A DNA stretch of 64,000 bases, taken from assembly GCA_964035795.1 (NCBI GenBank), contig OZ038323.1, positions 3,298,381-3,362,380 on the forward strand. Direction: 5' to 3'. Within the stretch, counting starts at the first letter, position 1; the number at the start of each line of letters is the position of its first letter. Shown here one piece after another: positions 26,701 through 37,464 of this stretch. Position numbers and translations under genes: made by a program. The stretch comes from Pterobdella sp. o SKG-2022. Lineage: Eukaryota > Annelida > Clitellata > Hirudinida > Piscicolidae. The notes under the pieces were generated by a model. The model was not told the origin of the DNA, made no database searches, and saw only the letters and a list, made by a program, of their open reading frames with translations.

Positions 26701-29700
26701 TGTAAGAAAAATCTCGAAAGTTGCAAGCATTATAAGCAAATAAATTCATGAAAAACTTTAAGAATAATAAAACAAAGGTAAAATCACAACAATATCGACT
26801 AGAAAACGTTGCGAGCCAAACATTACAAGCCACAGGGAAGAGGAAAAAACTACATCACACCTTGCATAAAACACTACTCACACAACTCAAAATTAGAAAA
26901 ACAATAATCTTTAATATGAAACTATAAAATATTACAACAAAATACACAACTCCACATCATAACAAATTATACAGCATGACACCACGTCATATCACTTAAA
27001 AGCGTACCACACATCCCAACACCATGCCACACAGCACCACTCCACAACACATCACACCAATTCATACCACACCAAACCACACCTCATCACACCACACCAC
27101 ACCATACCACACAACACCTCACCACACTTCACCATACCATACCACACTACACAACACCACACAACACCACACCACATTATACCATACAACCTTAGCTTGC
27201 CAGTTTCTGTCAGGCACATGAGCATACAGACCAGCAGGAGAAGCATCAGTGACTCTAGACGTAGTCACAAGCCCCACCCACATTCCTGTCAATCATTATC
27301 ATTTGTATCTAATTATAGTCTTCCTAATAAATCGTCAACGTTACTTGTTTTTTTTCTTTAACGTATAATAACTTCAAACTTAGAGGAAATTTTTAAATAA
27401 CTCTATTTATAACAACTTGATATTATAACAACTTGATATTATAACAACTTGATATTATAACAACTTGATATTATAACAACTTGATATTATAACAACTTGA
27501 TATTATAACAACTTGATATTATAACAACTTGATATTATAACAACTTGATATTCTAACAACTTGATATTATAACAACTTGATATTATAACAACTTGATATT
27601 ATAACAACTTGATATTATAACAACTTGATATTATAACAACTTGATATTATAACAACTTGATATTATAACAACTTGATATTATAACAACTTGATATTATAA
27701 CAACTTGATATTATAACAACTTGATATTATAACAACTTGATATTATAACAACTTGATATTATGACAACTTGATATTATAACAACTTGATATTATAACAAC
27801 TTGAGTTGTCTTTTCAGATAATTTTATCATTAGCAAGATTATAATTATATGGACTTTTCATTAAAATCAAGTAGATAATAAAGCGACGTCATCAGATATG
27901 TGGCAATGTTGCATCATAATAAAAAGCACCTCCATTTTTTACTTTAATAAATTGAAAACCATTATATATTTTACGTTCATTGTTATGAATCGTTGGAATA
28001 TGGCTTGGAGATATTATACATAAAAAGTCAGTCAAATTGTAATGTAATGTAATGGAATGCAGTATCAAGCGCTTTTTCAATTTCAAATTTCAAAAAAGCC
28101 CTACAAATTCAATGTAACGAAAACATACTGTGGAACAAGAGCTAATTGTCGGCCCACACGGGATCGAACCCATTAATTTTAGACACTTTGTCTAAAGCTC
28201 TACCGCCGAGCTATACAGACCGACAAATTAACTAAAAGTTATAAAGAACTTATCGACCCAAGCTCTATGAGTCCCTTAAATCTGGCAGGTCTAACTACAC
28301 TAAAACTCTCACTCATCATAGGGTTAATTGCTTTATAATATATATTAATTTAATGTTTAGCTATTAATTGAAAAAATTGGAGTGGTAACCATTAGTAAGC
28401 GCTCTTATGATAAAGCATGTCCTTTTTTTAAGTAATTTTATTTCGATGTATCTCAAGTATAATTTTGAAAATACTCCAACAAGCGATCGAAGAAATAATT
28501 CCCAGAAATATAGTTATTTTCATTCATGCAGAACCCTGGCGATAACTTACATGATAGAGTTTTAGTTGATTTTGAAACTTCAAAAACCAAAGTTAGTTTA
28601 TAGGAAAATAATTCAGTTAACACATTTGATACTTTGAAAGGCTTTTTTATCAAATTTTAACATTATAGAATATTCTATTCTATATGAAATATAGGGTGAA
28701 GTTGGAGTTATCAAAAAATTTAGTATTTATTCTGTTATATAAACAAGTGAAAACCTTTCTCAATGGCGAGTTTTGCAATGGAAAGCACCTTGTTTTCTTC
28801 ATACTTGTCGCACTGTCCTTCCAACACCTGCTCATTGACTCCTGGAAGGTTTCAATTGGAATACAAGTTTATAAAGACATTGTATGCATTTAACTAAAAT
28901 ATATTTCTTAAAAAGATTTCATTTCGAACGCGTCAAATATTATTTAACAAGTATCATCGAGTATTTTATATGCATCGATCTTTTCAAATTTAAAATGGCT
29001 ATTCTTCATAATATTTATTTAAGACCAAAAAAAAAACAGCATCAGGCCTTGTATAAAAACTTTTGAGCCATTATGCTTTGTGAAGCAACTCATGTATTAT
29101 GTATAAAAACTTTTGAGCCATTATGCTTTGTGAAGCAACTCATGTATTATGTATAAAAACTGTTTGAAAATTCACAAGGAAATAGTTTTGAGCATGAAGT
29201 TAAAGTGCGCCGAAGATAGCCTCTCTAAATTGAGACTGCTTTCTTGTCATAACATGGATAACAGTAGACTCTGGTAGCAGGCATCGACAAACTGATATTC
29301 TGGTATCGTTGTCACTTGGTTTTGCGGATTATTTTTTTGTTGACAACGGCAAGGCAAACTGCCCAAGTGTGTGAACGACAAATCTTGAATTCGATAAATA
29401 TCAAGTTGGACGTTAGCTCGATTGGCAGTCTATAAAAATTTGTCCCAAATAAATGGCCTAATTTATAAATTACTTTAAAATAGTATCAATAATCTAGGCC
29501 GACTGCTGTCGACCCAGTCACTAGGACATGTACAGCAGTATGAGCTAATTAGGTTTTATTTTTATTCATTTATTAATTAATATTTTTCATCGCCTCACCG
29601 ATTGTTCTCATGTTGTTCTTAACTCCACACAAGTAAGCAGTAGCAGTTGAAGCGCTGTCACTAGTGCTTTTGTCTACGCTGTAAGTCTGTAGGTTTCATT

Positions 29701-31381
29701 TACACCGAGTCTTTAACAACATGAAAGAAAAATATGGAAAATATAAATTTAAAATATAATATAATGATACATTAACTTGACTTGAAGCAAAAATATAAAA
29801 TATAACTTTAGATATAATTATGTTCCTTTTCAAGCAAGTTTTTTGTTTTTTTCTCTTCAAAATGAGGGACTTTCTAATGCATCCATTATTGTGTCAAAAA
29901 TTTCCTATAAATCTTATTTACCTTCGATAATAAAACATGACAAAATTGAATTTATTGACAGTTTTGATTTGATAACACAATGAATCTAAAGATTTCCTCA
30001 TTTTCAAGATATAATTTCATTTATTTCCATGTAAGCATGCTTTGGTTGGAAAAAAACATAATTCATTCAGAATTTAAGTATAGATGGTGGGGCTAAGAAG
30101 GGTATTGAAAAAAGGCTCAAAAAAGCGATAAAAGCTTAAAGGTGCATGAAAACTGTAAGAAGTCCTCTCAGTACACAGTCAACACCAAGATAAAGCTGTA
30201 CAAGACCTGTATTTTGTCTGTGTTTTTGTATGGATCCGAGTGATGGATAGTGGCAAAGCAAGATATCAATAAACAGCCAACGTTCCATACACGAAGTTTG
30301 TGAAGCATTGTGGGAATCTTGTGGCCTGATACCATCTCCAACAATGAGCTTCTTTCATGTTTTGACCAAGAAGACATGGCTACTATCATCATGAGAAGAC
30401 AATGGCGATTGATTGGCCATGTTTTGAAAAAAAAAATAAGGTTTTAAAATTAGAACAGCTCTCTATTGGACATCAAAAGAGAATAAAAAAACAAGGCCAC
30501 CCAAAAACAACATGGCGTCGGACAGTAGAAGCAGAAGTTAAGAAATTGAGCACACTTGGGGCATTAGCACTGAGTTAGCTCAAAATAGAAATGCATAAAC
30601 ACTTTTTTTTGCTGTCCTAGATGCCGTAGGCGTAACAAGATTTAATAATAAGAATGATAATAACAATAAATAATTAAGGCAAAAGATAAAAACACACTCT
30701 TGCTGATGATTGATGTGGAAAATTCTCGAAGAAGAGGTAAGAATCGTTGCCTTTATAGCCGTTTTGAGCCTTGTATGCTCTGGTGGTAGCCACTGTAGGA
30801 TAGCCCATGCCATCTCCCAAGAAGAAGATAACGTTTCTTGCTTCCTTACTGTTGAATGATTCAAGATAGTCTTTCAAGTCACTGATCCTGTCTTTACCCA
30901 GTTTGTTCCAGTCGATGTTTTTCCACGGGTCACCTGAGTTGGGGGGGGAAAGGTGGTTGAAAGGGAAAGTTGGAAATAATTTTTTTTAACGTTATTTTGA
31001 AATTTTTCTAGTTAGCAGCTATTTATAGTTTTTATTTTAAAATTTTATGCAGTAAAGGAAGTCGATCCCTATATGGGTTTTGGGTATACTATAGTAATAT
31101 TATATAAGTATAATTATGAATTTCTATCAAGCCAAAGTAAAAAATACAAAATTTTTGAACACTAAAAAGCAAAATAGCATAATTTAGTTTTGATGATGAA
31201 GTAGTGATGTTTTATAGGGTTTAAAAAGTCGATTATTATAACTTTTTAATAAAATAAAGGCATTTGAAACCATCTTATTTTGAAGTTTTCTAATAGAAAT
31301 ATTTAAAATAAAAATGAAACCTGCGCAACTGACACAGTGAACAAGTAAAGAAAAAAAAAAAATCTCTTTAGCTACGAACAT
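23758..31381 (-). CDS. ALP: Alkaline phosphatase, secreted and probably GPI-anchored
   Basis: Fourteen exons on the minus strand: 31321-31381, 30698-30933, 29599-29686, 28755-28841, 27191-27285, 26574-26651, 25999-26064, 25373-25469, 25023-25151, 24590-24784, 24299-24380, 24174-24220, 24053-24115 and 23758-23963. They join in phase to 509 residues (vertebrate enzymes are about 525). Exon 1 is a signal peptide ([20 protein letters not shown]). Metal and catalytic residues are in place: Asp in FLGDGMG, the nucleophile Ser in [27 protein letters not shown] and the His of THQGEDV. The last about 20 residues are hydrophobic after a Gly/Ala/Ser site, as in GPI-attachment signals. It hydrolyses phosphomonoesters outside the cell. 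Introns carry a LINE relic, a copy of the dispersed repeat, a 50-bp duplication and a minisatellite. Confidence 0.95.
26940..27190. repeat. CCACA/CCATA-rich low-complexity tract
   Basis: Irregular CACCACA and ATACCACA units run up to the donor side of alkaline phosphatase exon 5 within its intron. Apparent open frames (Thr/His-rich) are repeat artefacts. Confidence 0.75.
27405..27804. repeat. 16-bp minisatellite, about 24 units
   Basis: The unit TATTATAACAACTTGA is repeated head to tail with only two visible single-base variants (TATTCTAA and TATTATGA). It lies in the alkaline phosphatase intron between exons 4 and 5. There are no spacers between units. Confidence 0.97.
28149..28225 (-). repeat. 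tRNA-like SINE head
   Basis: Minus-strand tRNA-like unit with TATAGCTCGGCGGTAGAGC and GGGTTCGATCCCG, related to the copies at 12261 and 12471. It lies in an alkaline phosphatase intron. Confidence 0.6.
29051..29150. repeat. Perfect 50-bp tandem duplication
   Basis: Two identical 50-base units starting GTATAAAAACTTTTGAGCCA, plus the first ten bases of a third. The identity suggests a recent duplication. Confidence 0.95.
29188..29555 (+). repeat. Dispersed ~350-bp structured repeat, diverged copy 2
   Basis: It matches copies 1 and 3 along its length (for example TTGACAACGGCAAGGCAAAC and the terminal TACAGCAGTA) with many substitutions. It lies in the alkaline phosphatase intron between exons 3 and 4, antisense to that gene. 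Confidence 0.75.
30066..30660 (+). mobile_element. LINE 3' end relic (RT C-terminal region)
   Basis: Translated in mixed frames it shows [32 protein letters not shown] and [13 protein letters not shown], the usual order at the 3' end of RTE-like and related LINE coding regions. Stops and frameshifts break it. It ends in an ATAATAA-rich tail. It sits in intron 2 of alkaline phosphatase. Confidence 0.8.
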
Positions 31382-33185
31382 TTTTAGTTAAAGGAAATAT
31401 ATTAGAATAGCTTTGTTAAACTCAGCTAAAACATAAACATATTTATACATAGTCAATTTTTACGGTCGAAAGTTGAAACACTTAAAAATCGCACGATTTT
31501 AAGATTTCAGGCAACAAAACGGATAATTTTTTATTCGTGCAATTAAAAAAAGCTTGAAATGGTTACATGAGCAAGAAGTTCTCAAAACGTTGAGAAGCAT
31601 GACTAAAAATATTTAATTAAAAAAAAAAAATTTATTGCCGAAATATTTTTCTAAAAATAACTCGTTTGGTTAAATAATTAAAACCAAAAGGTTCAGTTTC
31701 ACGGCATTGAAGTATATGGTTGAAAATGGGTGGAAAGACCAAGAATAATTGGTGGGCAAGCAAAAATGCCACAAAAATAATAAGTAAAAAATGGTATTGG
31801 CCAATATTTGCAAGAATGATAGATGAACGCGCACATAATCTATAATTTACGAACAGGGAAAGTGATGCGCAAACTCATAAAATGGGTCTACTTACATTTG
31901 AAAAAGCAATCAGTTAATTCTATTTAAAAACTCAGCATTTGGGAAACAGCAAATAAGAAGCTGTCAAAACTTTTGCAAATTCCTTAAAATGCTTGTTGTA
32001 ATCTTCAAGGTCATGATGACTAAGATGTCAAAATATGCCATGCACTTCTCTCACATTAGATCACTCTGTATCTCGCTTTATTTTTCAAAATTTGATCTCG
32101 ATTTTATGTGCTTTTATGATGTTGTTTGGAATAGAAACGAGAGTGCCTTGACAAAATTATTGCCATTAGCATTTTGGGTCCAATCGGGATAAAAACACTA
32201 CTACATATATATCTCAAATTAAATATTAAATATTGAATTAATATTAAATTGAAACGTACGTGTAATATATTTTAAAAATTTTATAGATAAAACTAGATAT
32301 GTTATCCATAATATACTCTTGTCTCACTACTTGTATGATAACAAATTAGAATAGCCCGAACCAAATTTTAAGGTCAACAAACACAATTTATTTTTAAAAA
32401 AAGTCACGAAGCTTTTAATAAAACTAGCTTACATTATCAAGTGATAACAAAAGTTCAAAAATTTTATCTTATTCATACTATTTACTATTATATATGTGTA
32501 ATAATGTATTATGTGAGATAATAAATTTAGGTTATAATGGATAGATTTTCTATTGCTAATTATGAGATGAGATTTGCCTTAATTTATTATCTCACATAAT
32601 ACATTAGTACACTTATATAATAGTAACAAGTATAAATAGGATACAATTTTTAAACTTTTGTTATCACTTGATAATGTAAGCTAGTCTTACAACAAGCTTC
32701 GTGTTTTTAAATAAATAATTTGAGTTTGTTGACTTTACAACTTGTATGATAATTTTTTATATAATACTTGAACATATTTAATACTTGAAAAAAACTGACA
32801 GAAAGCATTTATTTAATAAATTTTAATTTACTAACGTGAGAATAGCATACAAAAGATTTTTGGTGCTAAAAAATATATATTGCAGGGTTTCAATGTTAAT
32901 TATGAAGTTTTTTGTGACATCAAGCCATTTATCTGTACCAACTATTGATGTCAAAAAAAGCTTGGAAATTTAAAACTCAAGATAATATGAAAAAATTAAT
33001 GCTTTAATAATATTTTTTGTTTGACGAATAGGTATTTTATCAGTCAAGTAGTAGCCACACTAGAGTTATTAATTGATCATATCAGAGCTATTCTTACCTT
33101 ATCTATGGTGTCGTAGTTGAGGTTTTGCTCCATTATCTGTGGTGTTCATTACTAATCTTTAATTCTGCGGTTTAGTTTAAACTTA
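31382..33185. other. Spacer upstream of alkaline phosphatase
   Basis: AT-rich. It contains the large palindromic element at 32369-32743 and no convincing exon. The alkaline phosphatase promoter should lie just right of 31381. Confidence 0.45.
32369..32743. repeat. Large foldback element with ~165-bp arms
   Basis: The left arm (32369-32531) and the reverse complement of the right arm (32580-32743) match almost base for base, sharing AGCTTACATTATCAAGTGAT and TAATGTATTATGTGAGATAA. The loop is about 48 bases. There is no coding capacity. It resembles a palindromic MITE or foldback element; a smaller relative lies at 6826. Confidence 0.9.
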
Positions 33186-33189
33186 CTCC

Positions 33190-34860
33190 TCCTTCCATGA
33201 TCTTTGGCTTTTTCGCCTATCAACCTATTGCTCTTTTTTCCACTCCAAACACTCCAACTTTCTTATTTTTTCTATCAGCTCTGCCTCTTCTTCTTCATCT
33301 TGTTGAAAAAACTTCAATCGTTTTCTTTCACTCAACCAAATTTCTCCCAAAATTTTTAATAATCTTTCCTTCTTTTTTTATCCCATCATTCTCAATTTTA
33401 TAAGCCTTTCTCTAGCTACTTCTAAATTTCCCACCTCTTTTGAATCATCTATCGTTACTCCAATACTCAAAAAACCTTCTCTCGATCCTTCTATCATCTC
33501 CAACTACCGTTCCATTTCTAACTTTTACTTTCTCTCCTAAATTCTTGAAAAAGCTATTTACTTTAAACTTTCAGACTTTCTTCTTTCTAACAATCTTTTC
33601 CCCCTACCCAATCTGGCTTTCGACCCTCTCACTCTACTGAAACCTGCTTTCTAAAAATCTCTAATGATGCTTTTCTAGTTTCCGACTGTGGTAAGTTTTC
33701 TCTCCTCACTTCATTCTAACTTCTCTTCTGCTTTTGCTTCTGTTGACCACTTACTTTTTATCCTCTAAACTACTTTTTTTGGTATTTCAAGCTTCTCTCT
33801 TTCTCGCTTACCTGCAACCTTTCTAATCGTTCTTCCACTGTTTCTATTAGAAACTCTTTTTCTTCTCTCACTGTTTCTTTTGGTGTTCTTCAGAGAGCTG
33901 CTTTTGGGCCTTTCTCTTAATTGTTTATACTTCCCAGCTCTCTTGTCTTAGTGAATCTTTCTCTTTCCAGTCAGCTTTTTGTTGATGATAGCTACATCGT
34001 CTATTCTTTTCCTCTTTTTTCCCTTTCTTCTACTCTTGAAAACCTAAGTCTCTGTCTTTTCTATTTTTTTCTGGAGTGACTTCATGTATCTCAAACTAAA
34101 TCCTCCTAAAATCAACTTTATCTATTTTTGTGGGTCCAAATTTTTCAACTTTTCTCTCCCTCCCATTATTATCTTTTGACCTCACTATTCATCCCTTTTC
34201 CACTATTCGCAGTCTTGGTTTTATTCTTGATTCTTTTTTTTCTTTTAAACCTCAAATTTTTTCAATGCTTTTTTTTGTTTTTACCACCTACATCGCATCA
34301 GACAGATCTCTTCTTACCTCGATGATGCCTCTCTTAAGATTCTTGTCTGCTCTCCTGTTCTATCCTGTCTTTATTACTGCAACTCTTTATACTATAATCT
34401 TCCTAAATTACCCTCTAGCCTCTTACTGAAGCTTTCAACTCTGCTGCATGCCTGGTCTCTCATACTCTTAAATTTTTTCATATCTCTCCATCTCTTATTG
34501 ATATTCACTGGCTACCTCTTCAATTTTTGCTCTTTCTTCAAAATCTGTTTTCTCATGCATAAAATCTTTTACTCTAATTCACCTTTCTATCTTTCTAATC
34601 TCTTACTAACTCTTTAACGTGCTGGTCTGCGGTTCTCTGCTCTCAGCTCTTCTATATCTTTCTCTCTCTCTCCCTCATTCCTATGCTAAAACTGTTTTTT
34701 TTGTTTATTTCTCTGAAACTCTTTTCTCGTGAATCTCAAATCTTTTCTATTTTTCTTAAAAACCTGAATACTCATCTCCTCAAGCACTCTCATTTCAGAG
34801 CGTTTTTGAACGATGCGTAAGAGGCGCGATATTACCTTATTATTATTATTATTTATATCT
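33190..34860 (+). mobile_element. CR1/L2-like LINE, RT and 3' part, decayed
   Basis: In shifting plus-strand frames the order of RT blocks is clear: TQSGFRPSHSTET, KISNDAFLVSDCGKFSLL, a palm segment, a GVPQGAALGPLLF-like block, LFVDDSYIVYSF and RSLGFILDS. It ends in a TTATTATTA tail near 34850, typical of L2/CR1 elements. Many stops and indels are present. The plus strand is strikingly pyrimidine-rich, with few G. Confidence 0.85.
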
Positions 34861-35092
34861 AACTATTTTTGATACGTGAATTCTTTGCAAGCTAAAATTT
34901 TTTACCGATTCATTGTTACATATTGTTTGTGTTGATTATAACATATATTTTTTGTATTGATTCATAATTCTCATTTAAGTAAAATTTATTTATACTATGT
35001 TCTGTGTATAGCTTAGCCCACGTCTGTTTCGGCGCACGGATTTTAAGTAAAAATCTTTGTTTTTATTAAAAAAACACAAGTTTCAAGTCAAA

Positions 35093-35811
35093 ATGAGCTT
35101 TTTATCTTATTTCATTTCTAAAGGGCTTCAGTCACTCATGCAACCTGGTGAGTTCTTGAATTACTTGACATTCAAACATTCTAAATCAATTTCGTGATAT
35201 TTTATATAATGCATTTATAAAGTTTATCAAGAAAATATATTAAAAATTTTCAAAATATATTTTTCAATTTTTAGAAAAAGTTATTTACAGTCAAGTGATG
35301 GCTGCTTCTAAAAAGGCTGGAACTTCTACAAAAAACAGACAGAAAAACACTAGAGGAAAACGCAGAGGATGGAAAAAATATGATGGTGATTATGTAGAAA
35401 ATGGCATGATTCTTTTTAGACAGCTTGGTCTCAAAGTCTATCCTGGTCAAAATGTACTTTCACATTTGATTTTTGAAGTCATAATTTTATAAATATATTT
35501 TTTAATATAACAGATGTTGTAACTAGCATAAAATTAAATTGTGCGCTATAAAAAACTTATTATGAATATAATTTTATAAATAGAAATTAATAGATAATAT
35601 ATTAAAATTCAAGGTTGGCTGTGGTAGAGATTTCACTTTGTATGCAATGTGTCCAGGCCGAGTGGTAATCAGTAAAGAAACACTCTCCCCCTACCCAACC
35701 TCACCAATTTACAATGCAGTTCAGATGGGCCGAGTTTTTGAGAAGTATTTTTTCCACGTTGTTCCTGATGTTGAACAAGAGAACAATTTCAAACTTGTTT
35801 CAGTTATATAG
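35093..35811 (+). CDS. MRPL27: Mitochondrial ribosomal protein L27 (bL27m)
   Basis: Three exons, 35093-35147, 35275-35453 and 35614-35811, give 143 residues. The core MAASKKAGTSTKNRQKNT, then YVENGMILFRQ, PGQNVGCGRDFTLYA and a C-terminus with FHVVPD and FKLVSVI, matches bL27 of the mitochondrial large subunit. The 23 residues before the core would be the mitochondrial targeting part (MSFLSYFISKGLQSLMQP), as expected for an imported protein. The AASKK start of the mature core fits the N-terminal tail that reaches the peptidyl transferase centre. AATAAA-like signals follow at about 35835-35860. Confidence 0.92.
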
Positions 35812-37464
35812 AAATAATTTATTTTATTGAATTTTTTAAAAAATAAATCAAAATAAAAGTTTGATTCAATAATTTTTTTATTGAACAAAACAATTCCTTT
35901 ACAGAAAATGTTAAAATGACTATTTGAAAACCTACTACCTTTTTAAGGCTATTCCAGTGTGTTTGATTACACCCATTCTTAATCAAACACTTAACCATTT
36001 ACCTCTAGCTTATTCTATTAAGTTAACTTGATATTGTTTTCATGTTTATCTTTGGCTACCTTTTTAACGGCAAAATGCCACTCTGCACCAACTTGAGCAC
36101 TCGCGGCAGTCTAAGGCCTCCACCGTTCCCTACTAACTTGGGCTATGTGCCTCACCGTTGGTACCCTACTGAAAAGACTTCCGCTAAACCACTGCTTTCA
36201 CCATGGAAGTCAAAATATGTGACAGAAAAAAAAACAACTGCTTGCCGTAGCTTATCCACAGACGCAGAGACAGAAGTTTTCACCATTGCCTTATGTTAGC
36301 CGGGTCTCAGCCTTCCACTGACAGTGTCAACCTGTCCGTCTTGGAAGGCCCTACCAGAAACATAAGTTTTTGACGGCATAGCTTTGACACGAACCCGTTA
36401 CCATCACCCACCACGAGGAGGTCAGGGTTGGACTTTTGGGTAACGTGCCCTACCCTCTGCTGAGAAAAATAGGCTCTAAACAGAATGATAATATTCTATT
36501 ACATTAAATTAAATTAATGATTTTTTATATTAATAAATATTGAATAATTTTATTTTTCATAAAATTCTACTCAATCAATAAACTTTTAATGTGAAAAAAT
36601 AAAATATATGGACGAACATATAACTGTATTTGAAAAATTATATATAGTTATAACTTGATTAATTTCTTAAATTTTTATAGTTAATGGAGTAAACATAAAA
36701 TGGTTTTAATTTTAAAAACCCCGTTACAAATAAAAAATGTTCCAAATTTCATTTTGTAAATTCATCCTCACGAAAATGACTGATATCCTATTTCATTCAT
36801 TTAAATTAATTCATATACATATAAATTCTCTAAGAAATATGCATATTAATGCAAATATTCCAAACAGATTTTTGATTAAATAAATAAAACCTCAAGATTC
36901 AGATTGAAAATTTTTTAAATGGAAATTTAAACTTGACATTACTCACCAGGACTGTTCTTGCTCATGCAGCAAATACGCAAAGCTTGCAAGGGTTTTTAAA
37001 GAGTATTTACGCAATGTATTTAAACCTTGTTGTTATTATATAAAATGTGATCCTATCTAAAAAGCAATAATTCAACTGAAAAATTTATAAATTAAAATTA
37101 AAAATGAAGATAATGTGAATTAACCTGTACAAACCTCTAATAGCATACAGTAGTTGTACTAACTTCCATAGTTGTGTACAAAATTCAGGATAAATAAACG
37201 ACCCGAAGCTAAAAATTTTTTTAAAATTACCAACTTTAAAGTTAAGATATTGCTTTTTGTGCAGTAATTAATGTTTAGCAAATTTTTGAATGTTTCTTTA
37301 GCAAAGCAATTTCTTAAAAAATTGTCTTGATCTTGAGAGCTTATTAAGGTTTTATTCCAACCATATTAAATTACTCACCTATAAAATCTACCTCAATCAC
37401 TTTCACTGACAGTCTTCTTGATTGACCTTATTACAACACCTTCAATAGACACAGCCATAAAACA
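35812..37464. other. Spacer with a LINE-tail-like patch and a small palindrome
   Basis: 36040-36490 is markedly less AT-rich and ends CCCTCTGCTGAGAAAAATAG, like the 3' UTR of RTE-type LINEs; it has no clear protein motif. A miniature foldback relative lies at 36971-37043. Upstream exons of the FN3 protein, if any, should be here, but none could be identified. Confidence 0.4.
36971..37043. repeat. Miniature foldback relative
   Basis: It carries AAATACGCAAAGCTT, identical to 6856-6870, and ends with TATTTAAACCTTG, like the outer end of the 6826 element. Confidence 0.5.

Noticed and set aside
27405..27804. Regular direct repeats resembling a CRISPR array
   Set aside because: The 16-base units are contiguous with no spacers, in a eukaryotic intron; it is a minisatellite.
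33096..33135. Candidate first exon of alkaline phosphatase on the minus strand (MEQNLNYDTIDK)
   Set aside because: Its phase does not fit the next exon. The signal-peptide exon at 31321-31381 fits both phase and function.
36042..36299. 85-codon open frame as a protein gene
   Set aside because: No recognisable motif, and it lies in a block that looks like a LINE 3' UTR.
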